DNA from: Thalassospiraceae bacterium LMO-SO8
GTDB taxonomy: Bacteria; Pseudomonadota; Alphaproteobacteria; Rhodospirillales; Casp-alpha2
Length of the DNA stretch: 64,000 nt
Direction: 5' to 3'
NCBI GenBank assembly: GCA_031655335.1
Contig: CP134226.1
Span: 1,054,001-1,118,000, forward strand
The notes under the pieces are model-generated. The model was not told the origin of the DNA. It did no database searches and was given only the letters and a program-made list of their open reading frames with translations. Of the stretch, positions 24,943-32,451 are shown piece after piece. The translations under genes and the position numbers were made by a program. Position 1 is the stretch's first letter. Each line of letters begins with the position of its first letter.

Positions 24943-26364
24943 TTACTGCTGCTGTTGGCGGCGCGCCCGTTCCCGCATCCTGTTTTCCACCCAGTCGATG
25001 CTTTCGACATGGTGGGCGGGCTTGCCTTTGAAGTTGTTCTTGATGAGGGCCGGATCGGCCAACGCGTCGATGGTGAAGCGCAGGCCGTGGCAATCGGCGC
25101 AGACCGTGCGGATCATCTTTTCGTTGGGCCGCAGGTTGTCGTTCTGGTTATGGGTGACGAAGACCTTTTCCGTGCCGTAGTCGTCGCGCACCAGATGTTT
25201 GGGCATGTGACACGTGGCGCAGGTCACGCCCGACCCCTTGGGCAGGTCGCCCGAGGCTTCCCGGTCGACCAGCGAGTTATGCGGCGACATGCGGAAGGCC
25301 TTGGTGTGGTCGTCGGCGTGGCAGCTTTCGCAGGCGTCGACCTGTGCGAATTTGACGTCGTACTTATGCGCGCCGTGGCAGGTGTTGCAGGTCAGCGCCG
25401 TCGCGTGCACGTCGTCCTTCATGGGCAGGCGGGCCAGGGCCGGCGTCATGGGCGGCAGGCCCTTGTCCTCGAACAGGCCGAGGAAATCATCCTTGCGCGA
25501 CACCCACAGGCCGTCGCGCTGACGCATGCCGTGCTTGCCCTCGGTGAAGGTCTTGGCCTCGGCCGTGTGGCAGGCGGCGCACTCCTTGGCGGCGGGTGCG
25601 GCGACCCATTCATCGGGACGCGTGCGCTTGCGCGGCTGGTGACAGCCAGAACAGTTGACGCCCGCCGCCGCATGGCCGGAAGCGGCCCAGTCGGCAGTAT
25701 GCTTGAGCGCGCCCCGATGCGCGGCCGGCGCATCGGCGTCGAGCGCCCTCAGCGCCTTGCGCTCGGGCTTCGGCTGGTCCGCCGGCGGGGTCCAGTTGGA
25801 CAGGGCGACAAGCAGGACCTCTTTGAAATCAGGTTCCCCATGGCGCTTTTCCAGGAAGTCCTCGTAAAGCGCGCGGTTGTCATGGAAGTTGTGGCAGCCG
25901 GAATTCCCGCAGGTGTCGAAGGCAAGGCCTTCGTGGCTCGGCCGGTTCTTGGCGATGTCCTGATGGCACAGCGCGCAATAATCCGTCGGCAGGGTGACGG
26001 CCATGGCGTTGGTGATGCCCGGCTGATGTTCACGGTGGCAGGTCACGCAGTAGCGCGCGTCCAGCACGGCGACGCGGTCGGCGTTGCGCGGATCGATGAA
26101 CTTGGACCGGGGATGGGAATCGTTGGCCGCCTTCAGCTCGTCCCCGTGGCAGGTGACGCAGCCCTTCTGCAGGGCGTCGATGCCGCCGAACATGTCCGTG
26201 TGGCAGGCGTCGCAGGCCATTTCGATCTGGTGGTGGCCCGACGTCGTCTTGCCGATCAGGAACACGGAGCGGAAGTCACCGCCGTAGTGCATGGTCGCCG
26301 CGACCGCACCGCCCCCCATGAGGGTCGCCGTGATCCAAACCAGCCAGAGCAGCTTGTTGCGCAT
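24943..26364 (-). CDS. membrane-anchored 11-heme c-type cytochrome
   Basis: 473 residues from ATG 26364 (GGGGG upstream), 16 bases after the preceding stop. An N-terminal hydrophobic anchor or signal (about 5-24) is followed by ten CXXCH motifs starting at residues 51, 69, 106, 130, 238, 262, 326, 345, 382 and 422. One CX4CH motif (CGNSGCH, residue 152) is also present, giving 11 predicted hemes. Many extra His residues could give bis-His ligation. It probably forms a heme wire on the periplasmic face, paired with the cytochrome b fusion encoded just upstream. The family is not one I can name with certainty. Confidence 0.9.
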   Translation of the reverse strand: MRNKLLWLVWITATLMGGGAVAATMHYGGDFRSVFLIGKTTSGHHQIEMACDACHTDMFGGIDALQKGCVTCHGDELKAANDSHPRSKFIDPRNADRVAVLDARYCVTCHREHQPGITNAMAVTLPTDYCALCHQDIAKNRPSHEGLAFDTCGNSGCHNFHDNRALYEDFLEKRHGEPDFKEVLLVALSNWTPPADQPKPERKALRALDADAPAAHRGALKHTADWAASGHAAAGVNCSGCHQPRKRTRPDEWVAAPAAKECAACHTAEAKTFTEGKHGMRQRDGLWVSRKDDFLGLFEDKGLPPMTPALARLPMKDDVHATALTCNTCHGAHKYDVKFAQVDACESCHADDHTKAFRMSPHNSLVDREASGDLPKGSGVTCATCHMPKHLVRDDYGTEKVFVTHNQNDNLRPNEKMIRTVCADCHGLRFTIDALADPALIKNNFKGKPAHHVESIDWVENRMRERARRQQQQ

Positions 26365-26380
26365 GGTCGCCGCCGCCCCC

Positions 26381-28453
26381 TCAGTAGAAATACACGGTCG
26401 CGACATGCGCGGCCAAAAGAAGCGGGATGGGCCACAGAAGGAGGATATGCGCCCAGGTCGGTAGCACCCGGGGCGCGGTCTTCGCACCCTTCAGGGGGCC
26501 GTTGAGCAGCCGATGCTCCACCGACGTGACGAGACCGGCCACCGCCCCCAGCACCGACAGCGCCAGGAACGTGCCCATCAGCCAGCTGTTCAGGTTCTCG
26601 CCCAGGTGAAAGCCCGTGTGCACGAACAGCCCGGCGATCAAAAGCGCGCCGACGATGCCGTGCACCAGGCGCCAGCCGTTGTAGCCGCCGAGCCGCTGGA
26701 ACAGCTTGATCCGCTTGCGCAGGCCCAGCACGGCGGCGATGACCATGAAGCCCAGCAGGGTAAAGCCCGAGATCTGCTTGATCAGAGGATCGATCCACAG
26801 AAGATCGACCCGGAGCTTGTCCTGCACGCTCACCGAATAGGGCCAGGCGGGCGTGAAGACCGTGACCAGGGCCAACACGGCGGCCAGCATTGAGAACACG
26901 AGCAGCGATGTCGACCAGCCCACGGGCTCGGCCTTGGCCTCCGCGCCCAGCAGGTCCTGCAACAGCGGCTGGCAGGTGCCGCAGACGGTGGAGGCGCAGG
27001 TCGCGCGCTGAAGATCGCCGAGCGTCGTGCAGCCGGCGGCCATGGCCTGGCCCAGCATGCCGCGGGTCACGCCCGTGCAGTTGCAGACGGTCGCGGCATC
27101 GGCCCAGTCGCGCACCGACTGGGGCGCCGCGTCCTTCAGCAGCAGGCCCGTGGCGCGCAGGCGGCGCTGCTGCCAGGGGGATATCCGCGCGCGGGCCTTG
27201 ATCATCTGTTGCAGGTGGTTGATTTCCGCCCATTTCCCGATGGCGATGGCCCCGACGGCGCGGCCGCGACGCACGATCACCCGGCGGTAAAGGCCCGCTT
27301 GCGGATCGGACCAGACCACCGAGGTCAGGGCCGGGTCGTCGTCGATCTGTTCGACCTCACCCATGGAAAACACGTCGATGCCGACGACCTTGAGCCGCGT
27401 CGCCGGCACGCTGCCCGCGTAATCGACGCCCTTGCGGCCGAGAATATGATCAACGCAGGCCTGGGCCTGTTCCAGGCCGGGGCCGACCAGACCGTAACAA
27501 TGGCCGTCGAATTCGGCGCATTCGCCGACGGCGTAGATGTCCGGATCGTCGGTCCGCATGTGGGCATCCACGGTGATGCCCCGGCCCACGGCCAGCCCGG
27601 CGTTGCGCGCGATTTCCAGATTGGCGCGCACCCCGGCGCAGACGATCACGGTATCGCAGGGAATGACCTCGCCCGAAGACAGCACGACGCGCTCGACCCG
27701 GCCGTTGCCCTCGACCGCCTGGACCCGGGTCAGGGTCCGCGCGGTGATGCCGAGGCGTTCCATCCCCGCGGCCACCAGGTCGCCCGCCGCCTGATCCAAC
27801 TGGCGCGGCAGCAGGCGGCTTTCGTGTTCCAGCACCCAGGTCTCGACGCCCTTGGACGACATGCCGCGTGCCGCTTCCAACCCCAGCAGTCCGCCGCCGA
27901 TGACCACCGTGCGGGTGGAGCGGAAGGCCCGCGCGACCAGCCGTTCGACATCGTCGAAATCGCGGAAGGTATAGACGCCGTCCAGCGTGCATCCCGGAAT
28001 GTCGGGCACATGCGGGCGCGATCCGGTGGCGATGACCAGGCGGCTGAACGGCCAGGTGCGGCCGTAATCGTCGACGGCGACGCGGCCTTCGCGGTCGATT
28101 TCACGAATGCGCAGACCGTCGTAGCGGCTGATGCGGACGTCGGCGGCGGGTTCGGGCTGGTAGACCTGACCGATCTGGACTTCCCCGGTCAGGAACGGCG
28201 TCAGCTTGATGCGGTTGTAGGGATGCCAGCGTTCGGCGTTGAACAGCACCACCGGCTCCCCGGCGCGGGACAGTTCCTCGGCGACGCGGAGCCCCGCCGG
28301 GCCGGCGCCGATCACCAGGGTAGGGGGAATGTCTGCGGGAGAGACGGCGCCGGATGCGGCATCGGGCAACGCCGCCGCGCCGGCCGGGGATGTGTCGTCC
28401 ACCGCCGTCGCCGGGGTCCTTGCCCTTGTGAATGCCCGCATCGTGTCGAACAT
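26381..28453 (-). CDS. FAD/NAD(P)H oxidoreductase - BFD [2Fe-2S] - membrane cytochrome b fusion
   Basis: 690 residues from ATG 28453 (GAGGG upstream; ATG 28501 lies in the leader terminator). FAD motif GAGPAG is at about 49-54 and NAD(P) motif GGGLLG at about 186-191. BFD-type Cys are at 457, 459, 486, 491 and 494. The last about 178 residues have five hydrophobic helices with His at about 598, 612, 616, 647, 668 and 683, suited to heme b binding. The N-terminal two thirds resemble NirB, NasC or Flp, but the siroheme domain is absent, so it is not a nitrite reductase. It probably links cytoplasmic NAD(P)H or NasA to the membrane and to the periplasmic 11-heme cytochrome. Confidence 0.9.
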   Translation of the reverse strand: MFDTMRAFTRARTPATAVDDTSPAGAAALPDAASGAVSPADIPPTLVIGAGPAGLRVAEELSRAGEPVVLFNAERWHPYNRIKLTPFLTGEVQIGQVYQPEPAADVRISRYDGLRIREIDREGRVAVDDYGRTWPFSRLVIATGSRPHVPDIPGCTLDGVYTFRDFDDVERLVARAFRSTRTVVIGGGLLGLEAARGMSSKGVETWVLEHESRLLPRQLDQAAGDLVAAGMERLGITARTLTRVQAVEGNGRVERVVLSSGEVIPCDTVIVCAGVRANLEIARNAGLAVGRGITVDAHMRTDDPDIYAVGECAEFDGHCYGLVGPGLEQAQACVDHILGRKGVDYAGSVPATRLKVVGIDVFSMGEVEQIDDDPALTSVVWSDPQAGLYRRVIVRRGRAVGAIAIGKWAEINHLQQMIKARARISPWQQRRLRATGLLLKDAAPQSVRDWADAATVCNCTGVTRGMLGQAMAAGCTTLGDLQRATCASTVCGTCQPLLQDLLGAEAKAEPVGWSTSLLVFSMLAAVLALVTVFTPAWPYSVSVQDKLRVDLLWIDPLIKQISGFTLLGFMVIAAVLGLRKRIKLFQRLGGYNGWRLVHGIVGALLIAGLFVHTGFHLGENLNSWLMGTFLALSVLGAVAGLVTSVEHRLLNGPLKGAKTAPRVLPTWAHILLLWPIPLLLAAHVATVYFY

Positions 28454-28470
28454 GCCGTGCCCTCGCTCAG

Positions 28471-28516
28471 AAACAGAAAATCCGCTGCGGGATGCATCCA
28501 CATCCCGTCTGAGCGG
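28471..28516 (-). terminator. intrinsic terminator in the leader of the cytochrome b fusion operon
   Basis: On the minus strand: outer stem CCGCT / AGCGG (28516-28512 with 28486-28482) and inner perfect 7-bp stem CGGGATG / CATCCCG (28507-28501 with 28494-28488). ATTTTCTGTTT follows. It ends 17 nt before the start codon, so it would shut the operon off unless antiterminated. Confidence 0.8.
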
Positions 28517-28543
28517 CGACGCTCTGCGTCCATCGACGGACGC
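28511..28543 (-). promoter_or_regulatory. candidate NasT (ANTAR) RNA target: tandem hexaloop hairpins
   Basis: First hairpin: GCGTCC, loop GTCGAT, GGACGC (28543-28526). One base later comes the second: GAGC, loop GTCGCC, GCTC (28524-28511). Both loops have six bases with G at position 4; position 1 is G rather than the conserved A. The 3' arm of the second hairpin contains the 5' arm of the terminator, so formation of one excludes the other. This is the geometry known for NasT/ANTAR antitermination. Confidence 0.7.
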
Positions 28544-28630
28544 GATCTGTTTTGGTTAAGAGAGCTCTTCGGCGAGCCTGACAACGGATGGGGCGGCGGT
28601 CATCGGCGCCCCATCACCGAAATGCTGCAA

Positions 28631-28646
28631 TGCACAACACATGCCA
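28631..28646 (-). promoter_or_regulatory. sigma-54 promoter of the cytochrome b fusion/globin operon
   Basis: TGGCATGTGTTGTGCA on the minus strand has GG and GC separated by exactly 10 bases and differs from consensus at two positions. One of these, G for T in the -12 element, is shared with the nrtA promoter. The start would be near 28620, giving a leader of about 165 nt with a 9-bp hairpin near its 5' end (28615-28587) and then the NasT-type elements. Confidence 0.8.
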
Positions 28647-28663
28647 AATGCTGGCGGCTTGAA

Positions 28664-28676
28664 TATCAAGGACTTA
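28664..28676 (+). promoter_or_regulatory. IHF consensus site
   Basis: TATCAAGGACTTA matches the IHF consensus WATCAANNNNTTR at every defined position. It lies 18 bp upstream of the sigma-54 -24 element, the usual place for IHF-assisted looping between enhancer-bound activator and sigma-54 polymerase. Confidence 0.7.
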
Positions 28677-28770
28677 AGGCAACAGGCCGCGCATCAATCC
28701 TTGTGCGTTGATTATATTTTGATCAGTAAATTTTCTTAGATTATTTTTTAGGCAATCCAGGCAGAGGCCG

Positions 28771-29994
28771 TCACCCGCATTCCGGATCGTAGACCGCATC
28801 GCCGAAAAACCGCCCCCGGGACGGCCCGGTGCCTTCCGGTTTCCAATCGCCATCGGGCACGGCGAGGCCGAGTGGGCGGACCGCGTCGCGGTAGATGTCC
28901 GGGCGGTAAACCTGTTCGGCGAGGGCGCAGATGTCCGTGTCCTGGTCGATCTGGCGCCAGCGGATCATCTGTTCCGTGAACCAGGCGGCGTGGGAGCGCC
29001 AGGGGAAGGTCGCGTCGTCGCGGAAGAAGGTGATGAAGTCGGGATCGTTGACCGCCCCGCCGGGTGCGCGACCCGGCAGGTCACCGGCCATGGCCTGGGC
29101 CAGGATCGGGGCGGCGATACCCAGGTAATGAGGGGCGGCCAGGGTTTCCGCCACGGCGCGGCGGTTTTCCGGGCGCTCGACCCATTGCGCGGCCTCGACC
29201 AGGGCCCGGATCAGGGCGTTCAGGGTGCGCGGATGGGCCGCCGCCCAGGTCGCCCGCACGCCCAGCACCTTTTCCGGCCCGTTGTGCCAGATGCGGGATT
29301 TGGTCGTGACGATCTCGCCGACCCCGGCCTCGACCGCGACGGCGTTCCAGGGAGCGCCGACGCAGAATCCGTCGATCAAGCCCTGGTCCAGATTGGCGAC
29401 CATGAGGGGCGGCGGAATGACGACCAAGCGCAGGTCGAAATCCGGATTGATGCCGGCGGCGGCCAGCCAGCCGCGCAGCTCGTAATTATGGGCGGAAAAC
29501 GGAAACACCACGCCGAAGGTCAGCGGCGGCCGCCCGGCGGCCCGGTCGGCGTCGATCACGGCCTTCAGGGCCCTGGCACCCGACAGCACGTCGCCGCCCA
29601 GTCCCGCCGCAATCAGGCGGTCATGCAGGTCGTTGGACACGGTGATGGCGTTGCCGTTGAGGCCGAGCGCCATGGGCGCGATCAGCGGCGTGCGCACATG
29701 GCCGATGCCGAGCGTCGAGGCGATGACCATGGGGCCCAGCATATGGGCGCAATCCAGATGGCCGATGGTCACCTTGTCGCGGATCGAGGCCCAGGACTGT
29801 TCGCGGGAAATTTCCAGGCGCAGGTTGTACTTCTCGGCGAAACCGAATTCGGCCGCGACGACCAGGGGGGCGCAATCGAGCAGCGGGATGATCCCGGCAT
29901 GGACGGTCGAGACCTCCGGCGCGCCGCCCGCGTCCGTCCCTCCCCAAACCTTATCCTCCAGGCTATCCGGCACCTTGGTCTCCATCCCCGGCAT
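28771..29994 (-). CDS. nasS: cytoplasmic nitrate sensor of the NasS-NasT pair
   Basis: 407 residues, similar to NrtA nitrate-binding proteins throughout (LDCAHMLGPMV, AHNYELRGWLA, FCVGAPWN) but without a signal peptide. This is the mark of NasS, which stays in the cytoplasm, binds nitrate or nitrite, and sequesters NasT when nitrate is absent. Its start codon overlaps the nasT stop (TAATG), so the two proteins are translationally coupled. Confidence 0.94.
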   Translation of the reverse strand: MPGMETKVPDSLEDKVWGGTDAGGAPEVSTVHAGIIPLLDCAPLVVAAEFGFAEKYNLRLEISREQSWASIRDKVTIGHLDCAHMLGPMVIASTLGIGHVRTPLIAPMALGLNGNAITVSNDLHDRLIAAGLGGDVLSGARALKAVIDADRAAGRPPLTFGVVFPFSAHNYELRGWLAAAGINPDFDLRLVVIPPPLMVANLDQGLIDGFCVGAPWNAVAVEAGVGEIVTTKSRIWHNGPEKVLGVRATWAAAHPRTLNALIRALVEAAQWVERPENRRAVAETLAAPHYLGIAAPILAQAMAGDLPGRAPGGAVNDPDFITFFRDDATFPWRSHAAWFTEQMIRWRQIDQDTDICALAEQVYRPDIYRDAVRPLGLAVPDGDWKPEGTGPSRGRFFGDAVYDPECG

Positions 29995-30581
29995 TACGAC
30001 GCGATCCGATCCGCCGTCACCAGGCTGTTGGCGATATCGACGATGCGTTTCTTCTCGTTCATGGCGGTCTTGCGAAGGGCCGCGTAGGCTTCTTCTTCGC
30101 TCATCCCGCGGGTCTGCATCAGGATTCCCTTGGCCCGCTCGATGGTCTTGCGTTCGCTGAGCGCCGTCTTGGCTTCCGACAACTCGACCTGCAGGCGCGA
30201 AAAGGCGTTGAAGCGCGAAATGGTCAGATCGACGATCTGGTTGACCCGCTCTTTCTTCAACCCATCGACGATATAGGCGCTGACGCCGGCGTCGATGGCC
30301 GCGTCGGTCATGGCGCGGTCGGTCTCGTCGACGAACACGGCGGTCGGGCGGCGCACCTCGCGGGAGACCTGGAACATCTGTTCCAGCGTGTCGCGCGACG
30401 GGTTTTCCAGGTCGATCAGGATCACGTCCGGATCGATGGCGAAGATCTTTTTCAGAAGGTTGTCGACGTTGTCGATATGGACGATGTCCGCATGACCGGA
30501 TTCGGCAAGCCCGTCCATGAGGATCGCGGCACGAACCGGGTTCTCGTCAATAACGACAATGCTGAGCTTATTATCCGACAT
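29994..30581 (-). CDS. nasT: ANTAR-domain transcription antiterminator of nitrate assimilation
   Basis: 195 residues from ATG 30581. The N-terminal about 125 residues form a response-regulator-like receiver (VILIDLEN segment with the usual Asp position). The C-terminal about 55 residues are an ANTAR RNA-binding domain (ERKTIERAKGILMQTRGMSEEEAYAALRK region). NasT binds paired hexaloop hairpins in leader RNA and prevents termination when NasS has bound nitrate. Two such leaders are visible in this window, before nrtA and before the gene at 28453. Confidence 0.95.
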   Translation of the reverse strand: MSDNKLSIVVIDENPVRAAILMDGLAESGHADIVHIDNVDNLLKKIFAIDPDVILIDLENPSRDTLEQMFQVSREVRRPTAVFVDETDRAMTDAAIDAGVSAYIVDGLKKERVNQIVDLTISRFNAFSRLQVELSEAKTALSERKTIERAKGILMQTRGMSEEEAYAALRKTAMNEKKRIVDIANSLVTADRIAS

Positions 30582-30784
30582 CGGGCCGTGACGTGCTCCC
30601 CCGCCAGGGAAGGTTGATCCATGACACAGCCCCGTCGTTGCGGATGTGTTGTTGCAGTGCAGCATAACTGCCGCCGAACCGACAATCAAGCGAGTCAATT
30701 CCAGACTTGGGCAGAAATCGGGCAAAATTTCTAGTTGCTTAAAATTTCATCGTTTATCCATTCGGAATCAACAGCAAGAATCGA

Positions 30785-30797
30785 CAACTCATTGATT
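30785..30797 (-). promoter_or_regulatory. IHF consensus site
   Basis: Read on the minus strand, AATCAATGAGTTG matches WATCAANNNNTTR at all defined positions. It is 27 bp upstream of the sigma-54 element at 30825. Confidence 0.65.
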
Positions 30798-30824
30798 ATT
30801 AGCGACTTTTCCACAATCCGGAAT

Positions 30825-30840
30825 TGGCACGATCCTCGCA
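30825..30840 (+). promoter_or_regulatory. sigma-54 promoter of the 30896 gene
   Basis: TGGCACGATCCTCGCA has GG and GC 10 bases apart and deviates from the consensus at one position only (C for T in the -12 box). It would start transcription near 30851, 45 nt before the ATG. Confidence 0.85.
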
Positions 30841-30895
30841 ATGTCCGACAGGCGCCGGCACCCCCGGCGCCTTCAAGGACGAAAAGGACGCCGAC

Positions 30896-31399
30896 ATGGC
30901 CGCTCTCGCCCATGACACCCGGACCTCCCGGCAGAACGTTTCCGTATTCCTCGACCCCGCCCGCCGTGACCTGGCGATCCAAACGGGGACCATGATTCTG
31001 CTGGTCGCCGCCGTCGCCTTTACCCTGATGAGCGGCTTGGCGCGGCGCGATCTGGGCCCACCCGTGCCGGCCTCCCTCGACGGTGTCATTCTGCCGGAAC
31101 CGCAAGCGGCGGCGGGCCTGGGCCTGCCCGGCGACGCACCCCTGGCGGGCCGCTGGACCCTGGTATGCCGAAGCGACGGCGGGTGCGCGCGGGCGCGGGC
31201 CGCCCTTGGCCCGCTTGGCGGGCCGTTCCAGGTTCTCCGCGCGGCGGCCCCGGGCGATGCCGCGGTGATGCCGTTGATCGACCCCCGGGGCCGGATCTAT
31301 GCCCGCCTCGACGCAACCCTGCCCATCCTTGACCTGGGCGGGCTGGCGGCGGAAACCGCCCGGTTCTTCGACCGCGCGGTGATGGCCAAACTTTTCTAA
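30896..31399 (+). CDS. single-pass membrane protein of unknown function, sigma-54 controlled
   Basis: 167 residues from ATG 30896, preceded by AAGGAC. Residues about 28-50 form one hydrophobic helix; the rest is probably periplasmic. Two Cys (CRSDGGC) sit near the middle, and a following PLIDPRGRIYARLD stretch faintly recalls Sco/thioredoxin-fold proteins, but the canonical metal or redox motif is absent. I do not recognise a family. The sigma-54/IHF promoter and its place opposite nasT suggest a role under nitrogen control. Its stop overlaps that of convergent korB. Confidence 0.75.
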   Translation: MAALAHDTRTSRQNVSVFLDPARRDLAIQTGTMILLVAAVAFTLMSGLARRDLGPPVPASLDGVILPEPQAAAGLGLPGDAPLAGRWTLVCRSDGGCARARAALGPLGGPFQVLRAAAPGDAAVMPLIDPRGRIYARLDATLPILDLGGLAAETARFFDRAVMAKLF

Positions 31400-32451
31400 G
31401 CCGCGTCCGTTTCTCCGACCGTCCAGGTCTTGCCCGCCGACAAAAGGCCGGTCAGGGCCACCCGGTCGATCACCCGCCTGGGCGCGTCGCCACGCTGGGC
31501 CGTGAAGTCGTCGGCCGGAACGTGGTAGAGCACCCCGAGCGCCAAAGGCAGGTCCGGGGCGTCCATGCGGGCCAGAATGGTCGCCAATGCCAGGTTGGTC
31601 TGGTCGTGGACGGTGACGTCATACACCGGCCCGCCATCCCCGACCGGCACCACGCGGGCCGTGCCCGACGGCCAGTCGACAGCGATGCCCTTGTCCCGGT
31701 CCTTGCCGAAGATCATGGGCTTGCCGTGTTCGAGCCGTAGGGTGCGGTCGGCGGTCAGGCCCTTGTCGCGCACGGCCTCGAAGGCGCCGTCGTTGAACAC
31801 CACGCAGTTCTGCAAAATTTCGACGAAGGATGCCCCCCGGTGCGCCTGCGCCGCCTTCAGCACGCCCGGCAGATGGTCCTGTAAGGTGTCGGCCGAGCGC
31901 GCGATGAACCGCGCCCCGGCCCCCAAAGCCAAAAGCGCCGCGTTCACGGGGGCCTCGACCGAGCCCGAGGGCGATGACGGCGAGCGCATGCCCGTGGCCG
32001 AGGCCGGGGAGTACTGCCCCTTGGTCAGGCCGTAGACGGCGTTGTTCGGCATGATCAGGTTGAGGTCGACGTTGCGCCTGAGCGCATGCATCAGATGGTT
32101 GCCGCCGATCGACAGAAAATCCCCGTCGCCGCCGACGACCCAGACGTCGAGGTCCGGGTTGGCCATTTTCACGCCCGTGGCGACCGCCGGGGCGCGGCCG
32201 TGGATGGTGTGGAACCCGTAGCTGGCCAGGTAGTAGGGAAAGCGCGCGGCGCAGCCGATGCCGGAAATGAACACCACGTCGTCGGGGCGGCGGCCCGCTT
32301 CGGCCAGCACGCCGCGCACGGCCTTGAGAATCGCGTAGTCGCCGCAGCCCGGACACCAGCGCACTTCCTGGTCCGTGGTGAAGTCGCGGGCGGTCAGCTC
32401 AGGGGTCGCGCCCGTGTCAGGGGCGGCCAGGTCGGGGTTCATCACGTTCAT
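31396..32451 (-). CDS. korB: 2-oxoacid:ferredoxin oxidoreductase, beta subunit
   Basis: 351 residues from ATG 32451, which overlaps the alpha-subunit stop (ATGA). The N-terminal WCPGCGDYAIL and GIGCAAR motifs and the thiamine-diphosphate-binding GGDGDFLSIGGNH segment (about 115-127) identify the KorB/PorB family. With the alpha subunit it decarboxylates a 2-oxoacid, probably 2-oxoglutarate, to acyl-CoA and passes electrons to ferredoxin. No dedicated ferredoxin gene is adjacent. Confidence 0.92.
   Translation of the reverse strand: MNVMNPDLAAPDTGATPELTARDFTTDQEVRWCPGCGDYAILKAVRGVLAEAGRRPDDVVFISGIGCAARFPYYLASYGFHTIHGRAPAVATGVKMANPDLDVWVVGGDGDFLSIGGNHLMHALRRNVDLNLIMPNNAVYGLTKGQYSPASATGMRSPSSPSGSVEAPVNAALLALGAGARFIARSADTLQDHLPGVLKAAQAHRGASFVEILQNCVVFNDGAFEAVRDKGLTADRTLRLEHGKPMIFGKDRDKGIAVDWPSGTARVVPVGDGGPVYDVTVHDQTNLALATILARMDAPDLPLALGVLYHVPADDFTAQRGDAPRRVIDRVALTGLLSAGKTWTVGETDAA

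Larger units (their letters stand above)
30582..30895. other. divergent regulatory region between nasT and the 30896 gene
   Basis: 314 bp, AT-rich in the middle. On the plus strand it holds an IHF site and a sigma-54 promoter for the 30896 gene. At 30852-30872 is a GC-rich 8-bp hairpin (GGCGCCGG / CCGGCGCC) right at the predicted start. I see no clear promoter for nasT and no terminator-type leader for it. Confidence 0.5.

Noticed and set aside
26381-28453. Second NAD(P)H-nitrite reductase large subunit
   Set aside because: The siroheme/[4Fe-4S] domain is missing and replaced by a membrane domain, so it cannot reduce nitrite as NirB does.
28771-29994. Second periplasmic nitrate-binding protein of an ABC importer
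   Set aside because: No signal peptide and a start overlapping nasT; it is the cytoplasmic sensor NasS.
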